Counted from the first letter of the stretch, positions 1 to 8,848 are shown. The stretch: DNA of 64,000 nucleotides from Burkholderiales bacterium (GCA_016223165.1 JACRPO010000009.1:744001-808000), one strand, 5' to 3'. The notes: generated by a model not told the origin, from the letters alone. Numbers and translations are program-made.

Positions 1-274
1 CCCAGTTGCCGTGCGACAGCACGATCAGCGCTCGCCGGCCGTGGTTCGGCGCAGGGGCGGCATTTCGCGCCAGCGGTATCGGGCGCAGCGGCAGCCGTAT
101 CGACTGCGTCTGGGCGGCGGCATCGCCTGCGGCTTCGTACCAGATCGCGCTGGCGGCGTTGCGACCGGCGTGGTTGACCTCGATCATCGCGACGCCTGGC
201 GGGTGCTCCGGTCCCGCGAAGCCCGCGGCACTGGCGAGCAGCGCGGCGAGCAGCAGAGCGAACTTTGCGTACAT
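1..274 (-). CDS. Exported alpha/beta hydrolase, partial
   Basis: The reading frame starts at the ATG on the complement of 272-274 and runs off the left edge after about 91 codons. Residues 2-20 form a signal peptide (YAKFALLLAALLASAAGFA), so the product is probably periplasmic. Near the edge the chain reads ALIVLSHGNW, the beta-strand and oxyanion-loop motif (VLSHG) of dienelactone-hydrolase or lipase-like alpha/beta hydrolases. The nucleophile Ser and the other catalytic residues lie outside the window. It is transcribed divergently from the LysR gene, with a perfect palindrome between them, so it is probably that regulator's target. The substrate cannot be told from this fragment. Confidence 0.7.
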   Translation of the reverse strand, partial: MYAKFALLLAALLASAAGFAGPEHPPGVAMIEVNHAGRNAASAIWYEAAGDAAAQTQSIRLPLRPIPLARNAAPAPNHGRRALIVLSHGNW

Positions 275-329
275 GGCGCCATGTTCGACACCCGCAGCGG
301 CTTCGGGTAGAGGCCCGCAGCTACACTGT

Positions 330-350
330 TTGCAAACCTGAGGTTTGCAA
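330..350. promoter_or_regulatory. Palindromic operator of the LysR/hydrolase pair
   Basis: A perfect 9-bp inverted repeat, TTGCAAACC (330-338) and GGTTTGCAA (342-350), is separated by 3 bp. It holds the T-N11-A pattern typical of LysR-type sites. It sits between two divergent genes and ends two bases before the LysR start codon, a position suited to autorepression. Confidence 0.65.
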
Positions 351-352
351 TC

Positions 353-1342
353 ATGCAGAGCCTGCGCGGCGTGCTCGGTTTCGTCAAGACGGTCGCGGCG
401 GGCAGCTTCGCGGGGGCCGCACGTGAGCTCGGCGTGACGCCGGTGGCGGTGAGCAAGAACGTGCAGCGGCTCGAGCGCGAGCTGGGCGTGAGGCTGCTGC
501 AGCGCTCGACGCGCCGGCTGGGCCTGACCGAGGAGGGGCGCCTGTTTCACGAGCGCTGCGCCGGCCCGCTGCAGGCGCTCGCGAGCGCGCACGCCCAGGT
601 CAAGGACAGTGCCGGCGCACCCACGGGCGTCGTGCGCGTGACCTCCGTGTCGCCCTTCGGCCGCCAATACGTCGCGCCGCTGCTGCCGCAGTTCAGCAGC
701 CGGTATCCGCGCATCCGGATCGAGCTGGACATCGACGACGCGCTGAGCGACATGATCGCGGAGCGTTATGACGTCGGCATCCGGGTCGGCATGCTGCGCG
801 ACGGCAGCATGGTCGCGCGCGAGATCGCGCCGCTGCCGTTCGTGGTGTGCGGCGCCCCGGCGTACCTGGCCGCACGGGGCACGCCGCGCGTGCCCGACGA
901 CCTGGCGGGCCACAACTGCCTGTGCCTCTCTTCGCGTGGCAGCGGGCGCGCGTTGCCGTGGGTCCTGGGTGCCGCGCGCACGCCGATGGCGGTACACGGC
1001 AACTTCGCCTGCAACGACCTCACGACGCTCGTCACCGCGGCGCTGCACGGGCAGGGGCTCGCGTGCGCGCCGCTGCCGCTGGTGTTGCCGCTGCTGCGCG
1101 CCGGCGCGCTGGTGCCGCTGCTGCCCGACTGGCTCGGGCACGGCCATCACGTGTTCGTGCACTATCCGAGCCGGCGCGGTCTGCCGGCGCGGGTTCGCCA
1201 CTTCGTCAACTTCCTGGTCGACGCGCTGCGAGCGAATCGCGACCTGAGCACCGACGCGCGGGTGCTGCTCGACGCCTTGCCGGGCGCGAGCGTGGCGCCG
1301 GCGGCGCCGCCCGAGGTGTCGGTGGGGCGGCGGGGCCGGTGA
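353..1342 (+). CDS. LysR-family transcriptional regulator
   Basis: The protein has 329 residues, the usual LysR length. Residues 1-60 form the winged helix-turn-helix (GSFAGAARELGVTPVAVSKNV), and the rest matches the two-lobed periplasmic-binding-type effector domain, with the typical start VVRVTSVSPFG of the first lobe. The ATG lies two bases after a 21-bp palindrome, so the regulator probably represses itself and controls the divergent exported hydrolase. The last 30 residues are rich in Ala, Pro and Gly and look unstructured. The effector molecule is unknown. Confidence 0.9.
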   Translation: MQSLRGVLGFVKTVAAGSFAGAARELGVTPVAVSKNVQRLERELGVRLLQRSTRRLGLTEEGRLFHERCAGPLQALASAHAQVKDSAGAPTGVVRVTSVSPFGRQYVAPLLPQFSSRYPRIRIELDIDDALSDMIAERYDVGIRVGMLRDGSMVAREIAPLPFVVCGAPAYLAARGTPRVPDDLAGHNCLCLSSRGSGRALPWVLGAARTPMAVHGNFACNDLTTLVTAALHGQGLACAPLPLVLPLLRAGALVPLLPDWLGHGHHVFVHYPSRRGLPARVRHFVNFLVDALRANRDLSTDARVLLDALPGASVAPAAPPEVSVGRRGR

Positions 1343-1604
1343 CCCGGCGCCTTGCCGGGCCCCTGGCCTGCTCCCGACCTGGGCATGCCAAGCCCGACTG
1401 CGGGGTCATGGCTGCGAGAGTCGCGACGCCCGGTTGGGCGTCGACCTCGCCGGTATGCCGCCTCTGCCAGTTTGGCAGTATCCGCCCGGATCCCTCACCC
1501 TCTCCACCACCAGGTCGCCCATGATGCACCGCAGTCGGCCGAACCGTCAGGGGCCGTGATGGCGGCAAGCGGGAACGCGGCGAGAAGGCGGCCCACAATC
1601 CCGC

Positions 1605-3692
1605 ATGGGTGCCGCTGATCACCACCTGCGCCGGGTCCTCGCCGCGATGGCCGGCCCGGCGGCACGGCCGCGCGAAGACCAGACCGCGGCGGTGGCGGCG
1701 CTGGTCGAGCAGCGCGCCCGCGTGCTCGTCGTGCAGGCCACCGGCTGGGGCAAGTCCGCCGTCTACTGGGCCGCGACATCGGCGCTGCGGGCCGCCGGCA
1801 AGGGGCCCACGCTCATCGTCTCGCCGCTCCTGGCGCTGATGCGCGACCAGGTCGCCGCCGCGGCGAAGGCCGGCGTGCGCGCGGCCACCGTCAATTCCAC
1901 CAACCTCGACGACTGGGACGCGGTCTTCGACGACATCGCCGGCGACCGCCTGGACGCGCTGCTCGTCTCGCCCGAGCGGCTGGGCAATCCGGGCTTCGCG
2001 CAGCGCCTGCCCGGCCTCGTGGCCGCGACCGGGCTCGTGGTGATCGACGAGGCGCACTGCATCTCCGACTGGGGCTTCGACTTCCGCCCCGACTACCAGC
2101 GCCTGGCCAAGACGCTGGTGGGCATCGGCGCGGACACGCCGGTGCTCGCCACCACCGCGACGGCCAACCAGCGCGTGACGCTGGACATCGCGCGCCAGCT
2201 GGGGCCGCAGACGCTCACCTTCCGCGGCTCGCTCGCGCGTTCGTCGCTGCGCCTGGCCGTGGTGCCGGGGCTCACGTCGTTGGAACGTTATGCCTGGGTC
2301 GCCGATGCGCTGGACCTGTTCGCGGGCTCGGGCATCGTCTACACGCTCACCGTCGCCGAGACCGAGCGGCTGGCGGGCTTCCTGCGCGCCTGCGGCTTCG
2401 AGGTGGCGGCGTACCACGGCAGCCTGGACACCACCGTGCGCGAAGGCATCGAGGACGCCTTGCGCCGCAACGCGCTGAAGGCGGTGGTTGCCACCTCGGC
2501 GCTCGGCATGGGCTACGACAAGCCCGATCTCGCCTTCTGCATCCACGTCGGCTCGCCGGCCTCGCCGGTGGCCTACTACCAGCAGGTGGGCCGCGCCGGC
2601 CGCGCGCTGGCGCAAGCGCCGGCCGTGCTGCTGCCGGCCGAGACCGACGAGCAGATCTGGGCCTACTTCGCGACGGCCGGCGTGCCGGACCCGGAGCGCG
2701 TGGGCAAGATCCTCGGCGCGCTCGAGACGAGGCCGCAGACCCTGATGGAGCTGGAGAACGCCACCACGATCCGGCGCGGCCGGCTCGAGGGCCTGCTGAA
2801 GATCCTCGCCGTCGAGGAGGTGGTGCAGCGCAGCGGCTCGGCCTGGGCGCTCACGGGCAAGCCATGGACGTACGACGCCGAGCGCTGGTCGGCACTGGCC
2901 CGCGTGCGCGAGCGCGAGGCGGGTCTCATGCGCTCGTTCGCCGCCGGCACGGGGTGCCTGATGCGCTTCCTGCAGGAAGCGCTGGACGATCCCGAGCCCA
3001 CGGGCTGCGGCCGCTGCAGCGTCTGCACAGGCCGGCTGCCGGGCCCGGGGGCGCGGCCGAGCGCCGCACGCGTCGAAGCGGCGCGTGTTTTCGCCCGTGG
3101 GCAGGACGTGGCCATCGAGCCGCGCAAGCTCTGGCCTTCGGGCGGCCCGCGCAAGGGCCGCATCGTCGGCTGCAGCGAAGGCCGCGCCCTGGCCTTCGCC
3201 GACGACCCCGGTTGGGCCGAGGTGCTGCAGCCGGTGTTCGCGGCGGCCGACGGGCACGGTGCGCACGACGGGCCCGACGCAGCGGTCCTGCGGCCCGTAC
3301 TGGAAGGTGTCATTGCGGTGCTCGGCCGCTGGCGCCGCACCTGGGCTTCGCGGCCCATGGCCGTGGTGCCGATGCCCTCGATGCTGCACGCGCAGTTGAA
3401 CCGCTCGGTGGCTTCGCACGTGGCCTCGTTGGGCCGGCTGCCGCTCGTCGACGCGCTGCGCCTCGCCGGCCCCACGCCGGGTGCCGAAGCCGCCGACACC
3501 GCTTCGGGCGCAAGGGTGGCGGCGCTCCTCGAGGCCCTCGCGCTGCGGCCCGGCGTGGAGGTACCGGCCGGACCGCTGCTGCTGATCGACACGCGCTACC
3601 GCAGCGGCTGGTCCATGACCGTGGCGGCCGCGCTGTTGCGCGAGGCCGGTGCCACCGCGGTGCTGCCGCTGGTGTTGCACCAGCTGCCCTGA
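1605..3692 (+). CDS. RecQ-family ATP-dependent DNA helicase with PRTase-like tail
   Basis: The protein has 695 residues. Walker A is QATGWGKS (44-51), with Trp where most RecQ proteins have Gly or Ser. The Walker B box is DEAH (148-151), followed by CISDWGFDFRPDY, the RecQ aromatic-rich loop. The C-terminal helicase lobe ends in QQVGRAGR. A zinc-binding Cys cluster (GTGCL...GCGRCSVC) follows at about 450-475. The last 140 residues are not an HRDC domain. They contain VVPMPS and LLLIDTRYRSGWSMTVAAALL, which resembles the pyrophosphate-binding loop of phosphoribosyltransferase folds. The protein should unwind DNA 3'-5' in repair. The tail may be a degenerate ComF/PRTase-like module, as I recall from actinobacterial RecQ paralogues. 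It is therefore an atypical paralogue, not necessarily the housekeeping RecQ. Confidence 0.88.
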   Translation: MGAADHHLRRVLAAMAGPAARPREDQTAAVAALVEQRARVLVVQATGWGKSAVYWAATSALRAAGKGPTLIVSPLLALMRDQVAAAAKAGVRAATVNSTNLDDWDAVFDDIAGDRLDALLVSPERLGNPGFAQRLPGLVAATGLVVIDEAHCISDWGFDFRPDYQRLAKTLVGIGADTPVLATTATANQRVTLDIARQLGPQTLTFRGSLARSSLRLAVVPGLTSLERYAWVADALDLFAGSGIVYTLTVAETERLAGFLRACGFEVAAYHGSLDTTVREGIEDALRRNALKAVVATSALGMGYDKPDLAFCIHVGSPASPVAYYQQVGRAGRALAQAPAVLLPAETDEQIWAYFATAGVPDPERVGKILGALETRPQTLMELENATTIRRGRLEGLLKILAVEEVVQRSGSAWALTGKPWTYDAERWSALARVREREAGLMRSFAAGTGCLMRFLQEALDDPEPTGCGRCSVCTGRLPGPGARPSAARVEAARVFARGQDVAIEPRKLWPSGGPRKGRIVGCSEGRALAFADDPGWAEVLQPVFAAADGHGAHDGPDAAVLRPVLEGVIAVLGRWRRTWASRPMAVVPMPSMLHAQLNRSVASHVASLGRLPLVDALRLAGPTPGAEAADTASGARVAALLEALALRPGVEVPAGPLLLIDTRYRSGWSMTVAAALLREAGATAVLPLVLHQLP

Positions 3693-3793
3693 GGGCGGCC
3701 GCTGCGCCGCGCCACCCTGCAAACGCGGCGACGTTGGCGCTGGGCGACCTCGCCGTCAGCGCGGGTGCCTGGGCGGCAGACTCGGATCAGATC

Positions 3794-4177
3794 TCAGGCG
3801 TGCGCCCGCGGCGCGCGCGCCTGGCGGTCACGCAGCCAATCGAGCGCGTGCCCGAACTGGAAGGCCTTGTCGAAGTACGCCACGGCGCCGGCGTCGATGA
3901 ATGCCTCTCGTATCGCGTTCCAGCCGAAGTTGGACAGCACGATCACCTCCACCCCGGGCCGTGCGCGGCGCAAGTGCCGCAGCACGTCCATGCCCCGCCC
4001 GGCGTCGCGCAACTCGACGTCGAGCACGACGACGTCCGGCGTCGTGCGATCGACCAGGGCGAGCGCGCCCGCGACATCCTCGGCCTCGCCGGCGAGTTCG
4101 ACGCCTTCGATCGTGGCGATCATGCGCGCCAGCACGTTGCGCACATCGACCGAGTCCTCGATCAACGCCACCTTCAT
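3794..4177 (-). CDS. Single-domain response regulator (receiver only)
   Basis: From the ATG at 4177 the protein has 127 residues and begins MKVALIEDS. I prefer this start to one 27 codons upstream because the receiver fold begins at once. The acidic pocket is Glu7-Asp8, the phosphoacceptor is Asp53 (VVLDVEL), the conserved Ser is in IVLSNFG, and the conserved Lys is in FDKAF. There is no DNA-binding or enzymatic output domain. It lies 147 bp downstream of a histidine kinase gene on the same strand and is its likely partner. It may act by protein-protein contact or as a phosphate sink. Confidence 0.85.
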   Translation of the reverse strand: MKVALIEDSVDVRNVLARMIATIEGVELAGEAEDVAGALALVDRTTPDVVVLDVELRDAGRGMDVLRHLRRARPGVEVIVLSNFGWNAIREAFIDAGAVAYFDKAFQFGHALDWLRDRQARAPRAHA

Positions 4178-4324
4178 TCGCTTCGCCGCCCCACGGATGC
4201 ATGCCTCGACCCAGGCCATGATGCGTTGCCCGGCGAGGCGACGATTGCGCAGGCTCAACGGCGAGGTGGCCGCCTGCGCCCCGAGGCCTCTGGCGGTCGC
4301 TGGTGTCCCGGCACCTGCCGAACC

Positions 4325-6430
4325 TCAGCAAGCCGGCACGGGCGGCGGCGCCGGCGCGGGGGCAACGGCGAGCGCCGGCAAGGACGCCGGCGCCGGCGCG
4401 GGCGCCGGCGTGGCCTCCGGCGAGGCCGAGCCTGCCGGGGGCGTCACCTCCACGCGCACGAGCGTGCCCTCGCCGGGCCGGCCTTCGATCTGCAGCGTGC
4501 CGCCGATGGCGTGCACGCGCTCGGCCATGCCGAGCAGGCCGAACGAGGCGCCGCGGCCGCGGTCGGCCGGCGCGATGCCGCGGCCGTCGTCCGCCACCGT
4601 CAACGTGCGCCGGCCGTCGGCGGCGATCGACAGCCGGATCACCACGCGTTGCGCCTGCGCGTGCTTGGCCACGTTGTTCAGCGCCTCCTGTGCGACGCGG
4701 AACAGGCACAGATCCACCGCGGCACCGTGGGGTCCCTCCTCCGAGCTGAAGTGGTCGGGCTCGACTTCGCAGGCGAGGCCGGTCTGCTCGCTGAAGCGAC
4801 CCGCCAGTTGCTCGAGCGCCGCGACGAGGCCGAGCTCCTCGAGCATCTGCGGCCGCAGGTCGTTGACGATGCGCCGGGCGGAGACGATGGCGCCGGTCGC
4901 CAGGCGTTGCAGCCGCGCCAGCGCCTCGCGCACCGCCGGCGCTTCGCCCTCGAGGCCGGTGCGCGCGAGTTCGGCCTCCATCAGCATCGCCGCCAGCGTC
5001 TGCTGCAGGTCGTCGTGCAGCTCGCGCGCGATGCGCTTGCGTTCTTCTTCCTGCACGCGGTCCCGCGCCGCCAGCAGGCGCTGCAGCTGCGCCTTCGAAT
5101 GCTGCAGCGCGCGCTCGGCGCGCAGGCGCTCGCTGATGTCGCGCAGGATCACCGTGTACAGGTGCTGGCCGTCGACGACGACGTGCGAGATCGCCGCTTC
5201 GACGGGGAACTCCGTCCCGTCGGTGCGCAGGGCGTGCAGCACGGGACCGTCGCCTCCCATGCTCCTGGCGCTGCGGCCGGTCTCGCCGAAGGCGGCGATC
5301 GCCGCGCTGTGCCGGCTGCGGTGGCGGGGTGGAATCAGGCTCTCGAGCGGCCGTCCGGTGAGGGCCGCCACGTCGGCACCGAACATGCGCGCCGCGGCGT
5401 CGTTGGCCATCACGATGCGCTGCCCGTCTTCCGCCGTGAGGATGGCCTCGCTGGCCGAGCTCAGGATGCCGCGCAACTGCGCCTCGCGCAGGCGCAGCGC
5501 CGTGCGCGACTCCTCGAGCGCCGCCCGCGCGGCGTCGACCTCGACGATGCCGGCAGCGTCGGTGGCCCGCGGCGCGCCCGGTTCGGCCAGCGCGTGCACC
5601 GAGCGTGCCAGGCGGCGGCTGGCCCAGCGACCGCCGAGCTGGCCGGCGAGCGCTGCGCCGATGACGGCCAGGATCACTGCCAGCGCGGCGCGAGCGATCG
5701 GCCCGACGATCTCGGCCTGCGACACCTCGAGCACGAGCGTCCAGGGCGCAGCGGCGAGCGGGAGGGCGACGCGGTTCGCACGGACTGCCGGTGCGGCACC
5801 ACGACGGGCGATCGTCTGGCCGCGGCTGTCGCGCAACTCGATCGCCCAGCCCTGCGGCACGGTGAAGGCCTCCAGCCGCTCGGTGAAGCGGCGGGCCGGC
5901 AGCACGCTGAGCATCACGAACGCGGCGTTGCCCTCGCGCTGGCCGGGGGCCGCCACCGCAACCAGAGGCTCGCCCGCGATGGGGCCGAGGAAGAGATCGC
6001 CCACGGCCGGGCGGCCGCTGGCCGTGGCCTCCGCGACCGCCGACCGGCCTTCGGGCCGCGGCATCGGCGGCAACGCCTCGCCGAGCGGCCGCGCGGTGTG
6101 GAAGCGCATCCGGCCATCGAGTTGGCCGAAGAGCACGTCGCTCCCGAAGCTTTCGCGGTAGCCCTGCGCCTCGCGATACAGCATCGGCCAGTCGGCGGCG
6201 GCGTCGGCCAGCGGCGAGGCGGCGAGCATGCGCAACCCACCCATCCGGCCCTCCAGCTCGTGATCGATCGCCGAGGCGATGTTGTGCGCCAGCCGGTCGG
6301 CCGCGCTCGCGCCGCTGAGCTGCGTCGCGCGCACGAGGTCGAACCCCAACCACACCGCCAGTGCGATCGGCGGCAGCATGCACAGCCAGATGAGGCGCGT
6401 GAGGAACGCGCGCAAAGTCATCGAACCCAT
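4325..6430 (-). CDS. Membrane sensor histidine kinase with PAS domain
   Basis: The protein has 701 residues from the ATG at 6430; another in-frame ATG lies three codons later. A first membrane segment lies at about 8-30, then a periplasmic sensor region of some 210 residues, then a second membrane segment at about 242-265. A PAS domain spans about 318-435 (ILSSASEAILTAEDG...VILRDISER). A coiled linker leads to the HisKA_3 dimerisation helix with His472 in RELHDDLQQT, then a NarL-type HATPase domain (NVAKHAQAQ, DDGRGI, GLLGMAERV). The last 40 residues are a Pro/Ala-rich tail. HisKA_3 kinases usually pair with NarL-type regulators, but the neighbour here is a receiver without an output domain. 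The ligand is unknown. Confidence 0.88.
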   Translation of the reverse strand: MGSMTLRAFLTRLIWLCMLPPIALAVWLGFDLVRATQLSGASAADRLAHNIASAIDHELEGRMGGLRMLAASPLADAAADWPMLYREAQGYRESFGSDVLFGQLDGRMRFHTARPLGEALPPMPRPEGRSAVAEATASGRPAVGDLFLGPIAGEPLVAVAAPGQREGNAAFVMLSVLPARRFTERLEAFTVPQGWAIELRDSRGQTIARRGAAPAVRANRVALPLAAAPWTLVLEVSQAEIVGPIARAALAVILAVIGAALAGQLGGRWASRRLARSVHALAEPGAPRATDAAGIVEVDAARAALEESRTALRLREAQLRGILSSASEAILTAEDGQRIVMANDAAARMFGADVAALTGRPLESLIPPRHRSRHSAAIAAFGETGRSARSMGGDGPVLHALRTDGTEFPVEAAISHVVVDGQHLYTVILRDISERLRAERALQHSKAQLQRLLAARDRVQEEERKRIARELHDDLQQTLAAMLMEAELARTGLEGEAPAVREALARLQRLATGAIVSARRIVNDLRPQMLEELGLVAALEQLAGRFSEQTGLACEVEPDHFSSEEGPHGAAVDLCLFRVAQEALNNVAKHAQAQRVVIRLSIAADGRRTLTVADDGRGIAPADRGRGASFGLLGMAERVHAIGGTLQIEGRPGEGTLVRVEVTPPAGSASPEATPAPAPAPASLPALAVAPAPAPPPVPAC

Positions 6431-6858
6431 GCGCAGCGAGCTTGCACCGCGGCCGGGCCCTTCAACTTTGAACTGGGTCAAGAAGCGGTCAACCGAGGCT
6501 CGGCGGCGGAGAACACCGCGAAGCGCCGCGGCCGGGCCGGCGCGGCCGGGAGGTGAGGAACCCAGCAGCGCGCCGCGCATCGCGATCGCCCGGCAGGGCG
6601 CTCGCCTCGGGGCGCCCGCATCGGGGTGCCCACCTCTCGGGGGCCCGCCTCCTGGCGATTGCCCGCCGGCGCCCACGACGCGACGATGCCCGGGTCCGTC
6701 TGCGCAACGCTCCCGAGGCAGGGGCGCTCCCGAAGCAAGGCGGGGCGACTCCGACGACGCCGAAACGGCGCGGCCGCCGGATGAGGCAGCATCTTGCCTT
6801 GCCCCCTGCTCCTCCCTTGCCCCCTCTTGTCCCACAACCCGCCCGCCACGGAGACCGC
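6431..6858. other. Intergenic region without a recognised gene
   Basis: This 428-bp stretch separates the divergent kinase and carboxypeptidase genes. It is open in the carboxypeptidase frame, but the encoded peptide is Arg/Ala/Pro-rich and without similarity to M14 proteins, so I treat it as non-coding. Two GGTCAA half-repeats (6475-6495) are the only pattern noticed. A GGAG ribosome site at 6850-6853 precedes the carboxypeptidase start. Confidence 0.5.
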
Positions 6859-8574
6859 ATGTTCCGCCAGAAGTACCTCGACCACGCCGAACTCCTCGAC
6901 CAGCTGAGCCGCTGGGCCAAGGCGCACCCCGGCCTCGCGCATCTGGGCAGCCTCGGCAAGAGCGCGGCCGGCCGCGACATCCCGCTGCTCACCATCGGCC
7001 GTGACCCCGACGAGGCCCGCCCGGCCGTCTGGATCGACGGCAACATGCACGCGAGCGAGGTCTGCGGCTCGAGCGTCGCGCTGGCGATGGCCGAGGACAT
7101 CCTCGCCATTCACGCCGGCGCCAGCGAGGCGGGCGGCAAGCCCCTGCCGGCGCACATGGCCGAGGCCCTGCGCGAGACGCTCTTCTACGTCGTGCCGCGC
7201 ATCTCGCCCGACGGTGCCGAGGAGGTGCTCAAGCGCGGCCGCTACGTGCGCTCGAGCCCGCACGACGACCGCGTCGCCCAGGGCCACGCGCGCTGGGTGG
7301 CCGGCGATGTCGACGGCGACGGCCAGGCCGGCCACATGCGCCAGCGCGACCCCGAGGGCGAACTCGTCGAGCTGCGCGGCGAAGACGGCCAGGTGATCGA
7401 GCCGCCCGTGATGGTGGCGCGCCTGCCCGAAGACCCGGGCCCCTACTACCGCCTCTTCCCCGAAGGCCACATCGCCAACTTCGACGGCCGCACGATCCCC
7501 TCGCCGCACTTCCTCTCGGACAACCTGTACGACTTCAACCGCAACTTCCCCTACACCTGGGCGCCCGAGCCGCAGCAGGAAGGTGCCGGCCCCTACCCCG
7601 GCAGCGCGCCGGAGACGCGCGCCGTGCTCGACTTCGCGACGAAGCATCCGAACATCATGGTGTGGCTCAACCTGCACACCTTCGGCGGGGTGCTCATCCG
7701 GCCGCTCGGCGACAAGCCCGACTCGAAGATGAACCCGGGCGACCTCGCCATCTTCGAGCAGGTGGAGGCCTGGATGACCGAGCACACCGGCTACGCCACC
7801 GTGAGCGGCTTCCACGAGTTCCTCTACGAACCCGAGAAGCCGCTGCACGGCGACCTCTCCGACTACGCCTACCACCAGCGCGGCGCGCTCGCCTACGTGG
7901 TGGAGCTGTGGGACCTGTTCAAGCAACTGGGCATCGAGCGCAAGAAGCCCTTCGTCGACCACTACTCGAAGTTCGCGCGCAAGGACATGCGCGCGCTCGC
8001 CGAGTTCGACCGCCAGCACAACGCCGGGCGCATCTTCGGCAGCTGGAAGAGGGTGGCGCATCCCCAGCTCGGCGAGGTGGAGGTGAACGGCTTCGACCCG
8101 CGCGTGGGCCTGTGGAACCCGCCCTTCGAGCGGCTGGACGAAACCTGCCGCGCGCAGAGCGCCGCCTTCCTGCGCGTGGCGGCGCTGGCGCCGCGCGTCG
8201 GTATCGAGGTCGTCAAGCAGGAGAAGAGCGACGGCCACACGCGCACCGACATCCGCATCGTCAACCGCGGCTACCTCGGCAGCTTCGGCCTGCCCTCGGC
8301 GAAGGCGCTGCCGCACTCGGAGCCGCTGCGCCTGACCGCCCGCGCCGAGGGCGGCGTGCAGCTGCTCGCGCCGACCGAGGCGGTGCTCGAACTCGGCCAC
8401 CTCGACGGCTGGGGCGCGGGCCTGTACGGCGGCCCGAGCGTCTTCGCGCCCTGGACGCGCGGCAACGGCCACGAGCGCTTCGTGACGCTGCTCACCTCGG
8501 GCAAGGGCAGCGTGCGCGTCGAGGTGAGCAGTTGCCGCGTGGGGCGGCGCTCGCTGGTGGTGCAGGTCGGCTGA
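6859..8574 (+). CDS. M14-family zinc carboxypeptidase
   Basis: The protein has 571 residues from the ATG at 6859, preceded by GGAG. The zinc ligands are visible: His64 and Glu67 in GNMHASEVCG, and His273 in LNLHTFGG. The general-base Glu is probably Glu349 (YVVELWD). The opening residues FRQKYLDHAELLDQLSRWAKAHPGL match the start of M14 domains that cleave C-terminal residues of peptides. No signal peptide is seen, so it is probably cytoplasmic. After the catalytic domain (about 1-400) a C-terminal beta-rich region (about 430-571) follows. The gene is monocistronic and convergent with a candidate small RNA. Confidence 0.88.
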   Translation: MFRQKYLDHAELLDQLSRWAKAHPGLAHLGSLGKSAAGRDIPLLTIGRDPDEARPAVWIDGNMHASEVCGSSVALAMAEDILAIHAGASEAGGKPLPAHMAEALRETLFYVVPRISPDGAEEVLKRGRYVRSSPHDDRVAQGHARWVAGDVDGDGQAGHMRQRDPEGELVELRGEDGQVIEPPVMVARLPEDPGPYYRLFPEGHIANFDGRTIPSPHFLSDNLYDFNRNFPYTWAPEPQQEGAGPYPGSAPETRAVLDFATKHPNIMVWLNLHTFGGVLIRPLGDKPDSKMNPGDLAIFEQVEAWMTEHTGYATVSGFHEFLYEPEKPLHGDLSDYAYHQRGALAYVVELWDLFKQLGIERKKPFVDHYSKFARKDMRALAEFDRQHNAGRIFGSWKRVAHPQLGEVEVNGFDPRVGLWNPPFERLDETCRAQSAAFLRVAALAPRVGIEVVKQEKSDGHTRTDIRIVNRGYLGSFGLPSAKALPHSEPLRLTARAEGGVQLLAPTEAVLELGHLDGWGAGLYGGPSVFAPWTRGNGHERFVTLLTSGKGSVRVEVSSCRVGRRSLVVQVG

Positions 8575-8600
8575 GCGCGGCGCGCCCGCGCCCGCGCACA

Positions 8601-8642
8601 AGAAAGCGAAAGGCCCGCCAGACGTGACCGCCTGACGGGCCC
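8601..8642 (-). terminator. Intrinsic terminator of the candidate small RNA
   Basis: A 10-bp stem with one G-U type mismatch (8612-8621 against 8632-8641) encloses a 10-nt loop. Read on the minus strand it is followed by TTTCGCTTTCT. On the plus strand no T-run follows, so it serves leftward transcription. Confidence 0.65.
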
Positions 8643-8792
8643 GGTGAGAGCCCCCGGCCCTGCGCTTGCACGCCCGGCCAGTCTGAGGATGCCCCCATCC
8701 ACCATGGTGTCGGAACACCACGGGTCTTCCCCTTTCGGGGAATCCCTCAACTTCGCCACCAAGTTTTCGGTTTGATCCGTCTTCTTGACGAC
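8601..8792 (-). ncRNA. Candidate FNR-activated small RNA, about 190 nt
   Basis: On the minus strand a promoter-like element (8799-8839) is followed by about 190 nt of strongly structured sequence and an intrinsic terminator. Compact hairpins with stable loops can be read directly: CCCC-GAAA-GGGG, GGTGT-TCCG-ACACC and GGATG-GGGG-CATCC. The minus-strand frame that is open here has no proper stop before the terminator and only a TTG start, so a protein is unlikely. I do not recognise it as a known riboswitch, 6S RNA or tmRNA. By placement and regulation it would be a functional analogue of FnrS (Escherichia coli) or PhrS (Pseudomonas), which is inference only. Confidence 0.5.
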
Positions 8793-8798
8793 GGAACC

Positions 8799-8839
8799 AC
8801 TCTACCCGGCAAGCCGCGATGCGCATTGAGTGTGATCAA
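8799..8839 (-). promoter_or_regulatory. FNR-type box and -10 of the small RNA
   Basis: TTGA-GTGTGA-TCAA occupies 8826-8839, a perfect half-site pair for FNR/Anr-type regulators. On the minus strand the hexamer TAGAGT (8804-8799) lies where a -10 element would place the start near 8792. The box centre is then about 41 bp upstream, the class II activation position. Confidence 0.55.
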
Positions 8840-8848
8840 TCCCGGGCG

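Noticed and set aside
1206..3722. Minus-strand open frame of 838 codons opposite the RecQ-like gene
   Set aside because: Shadow frame rich in Arg, Ala and His; the RecQ motifs lie on the plus strand.
6553..6858. N-terminal extension of the M14 carboxypeptidase
   Set aside because: The extra 102 residues are Arg/Pro-rich and unlike the family; a ribosome site and the domain start support 6859.
8601..8792. Known riboswitch or 6S RNA as identity of the structured RNA
   Set aside because: Signature segments I recall for TPP, FMN, cobalamin, glycine, ZTP and SAH switches are absent, no gene follows on that strand, and the ends do not pair as in 6S RNA.
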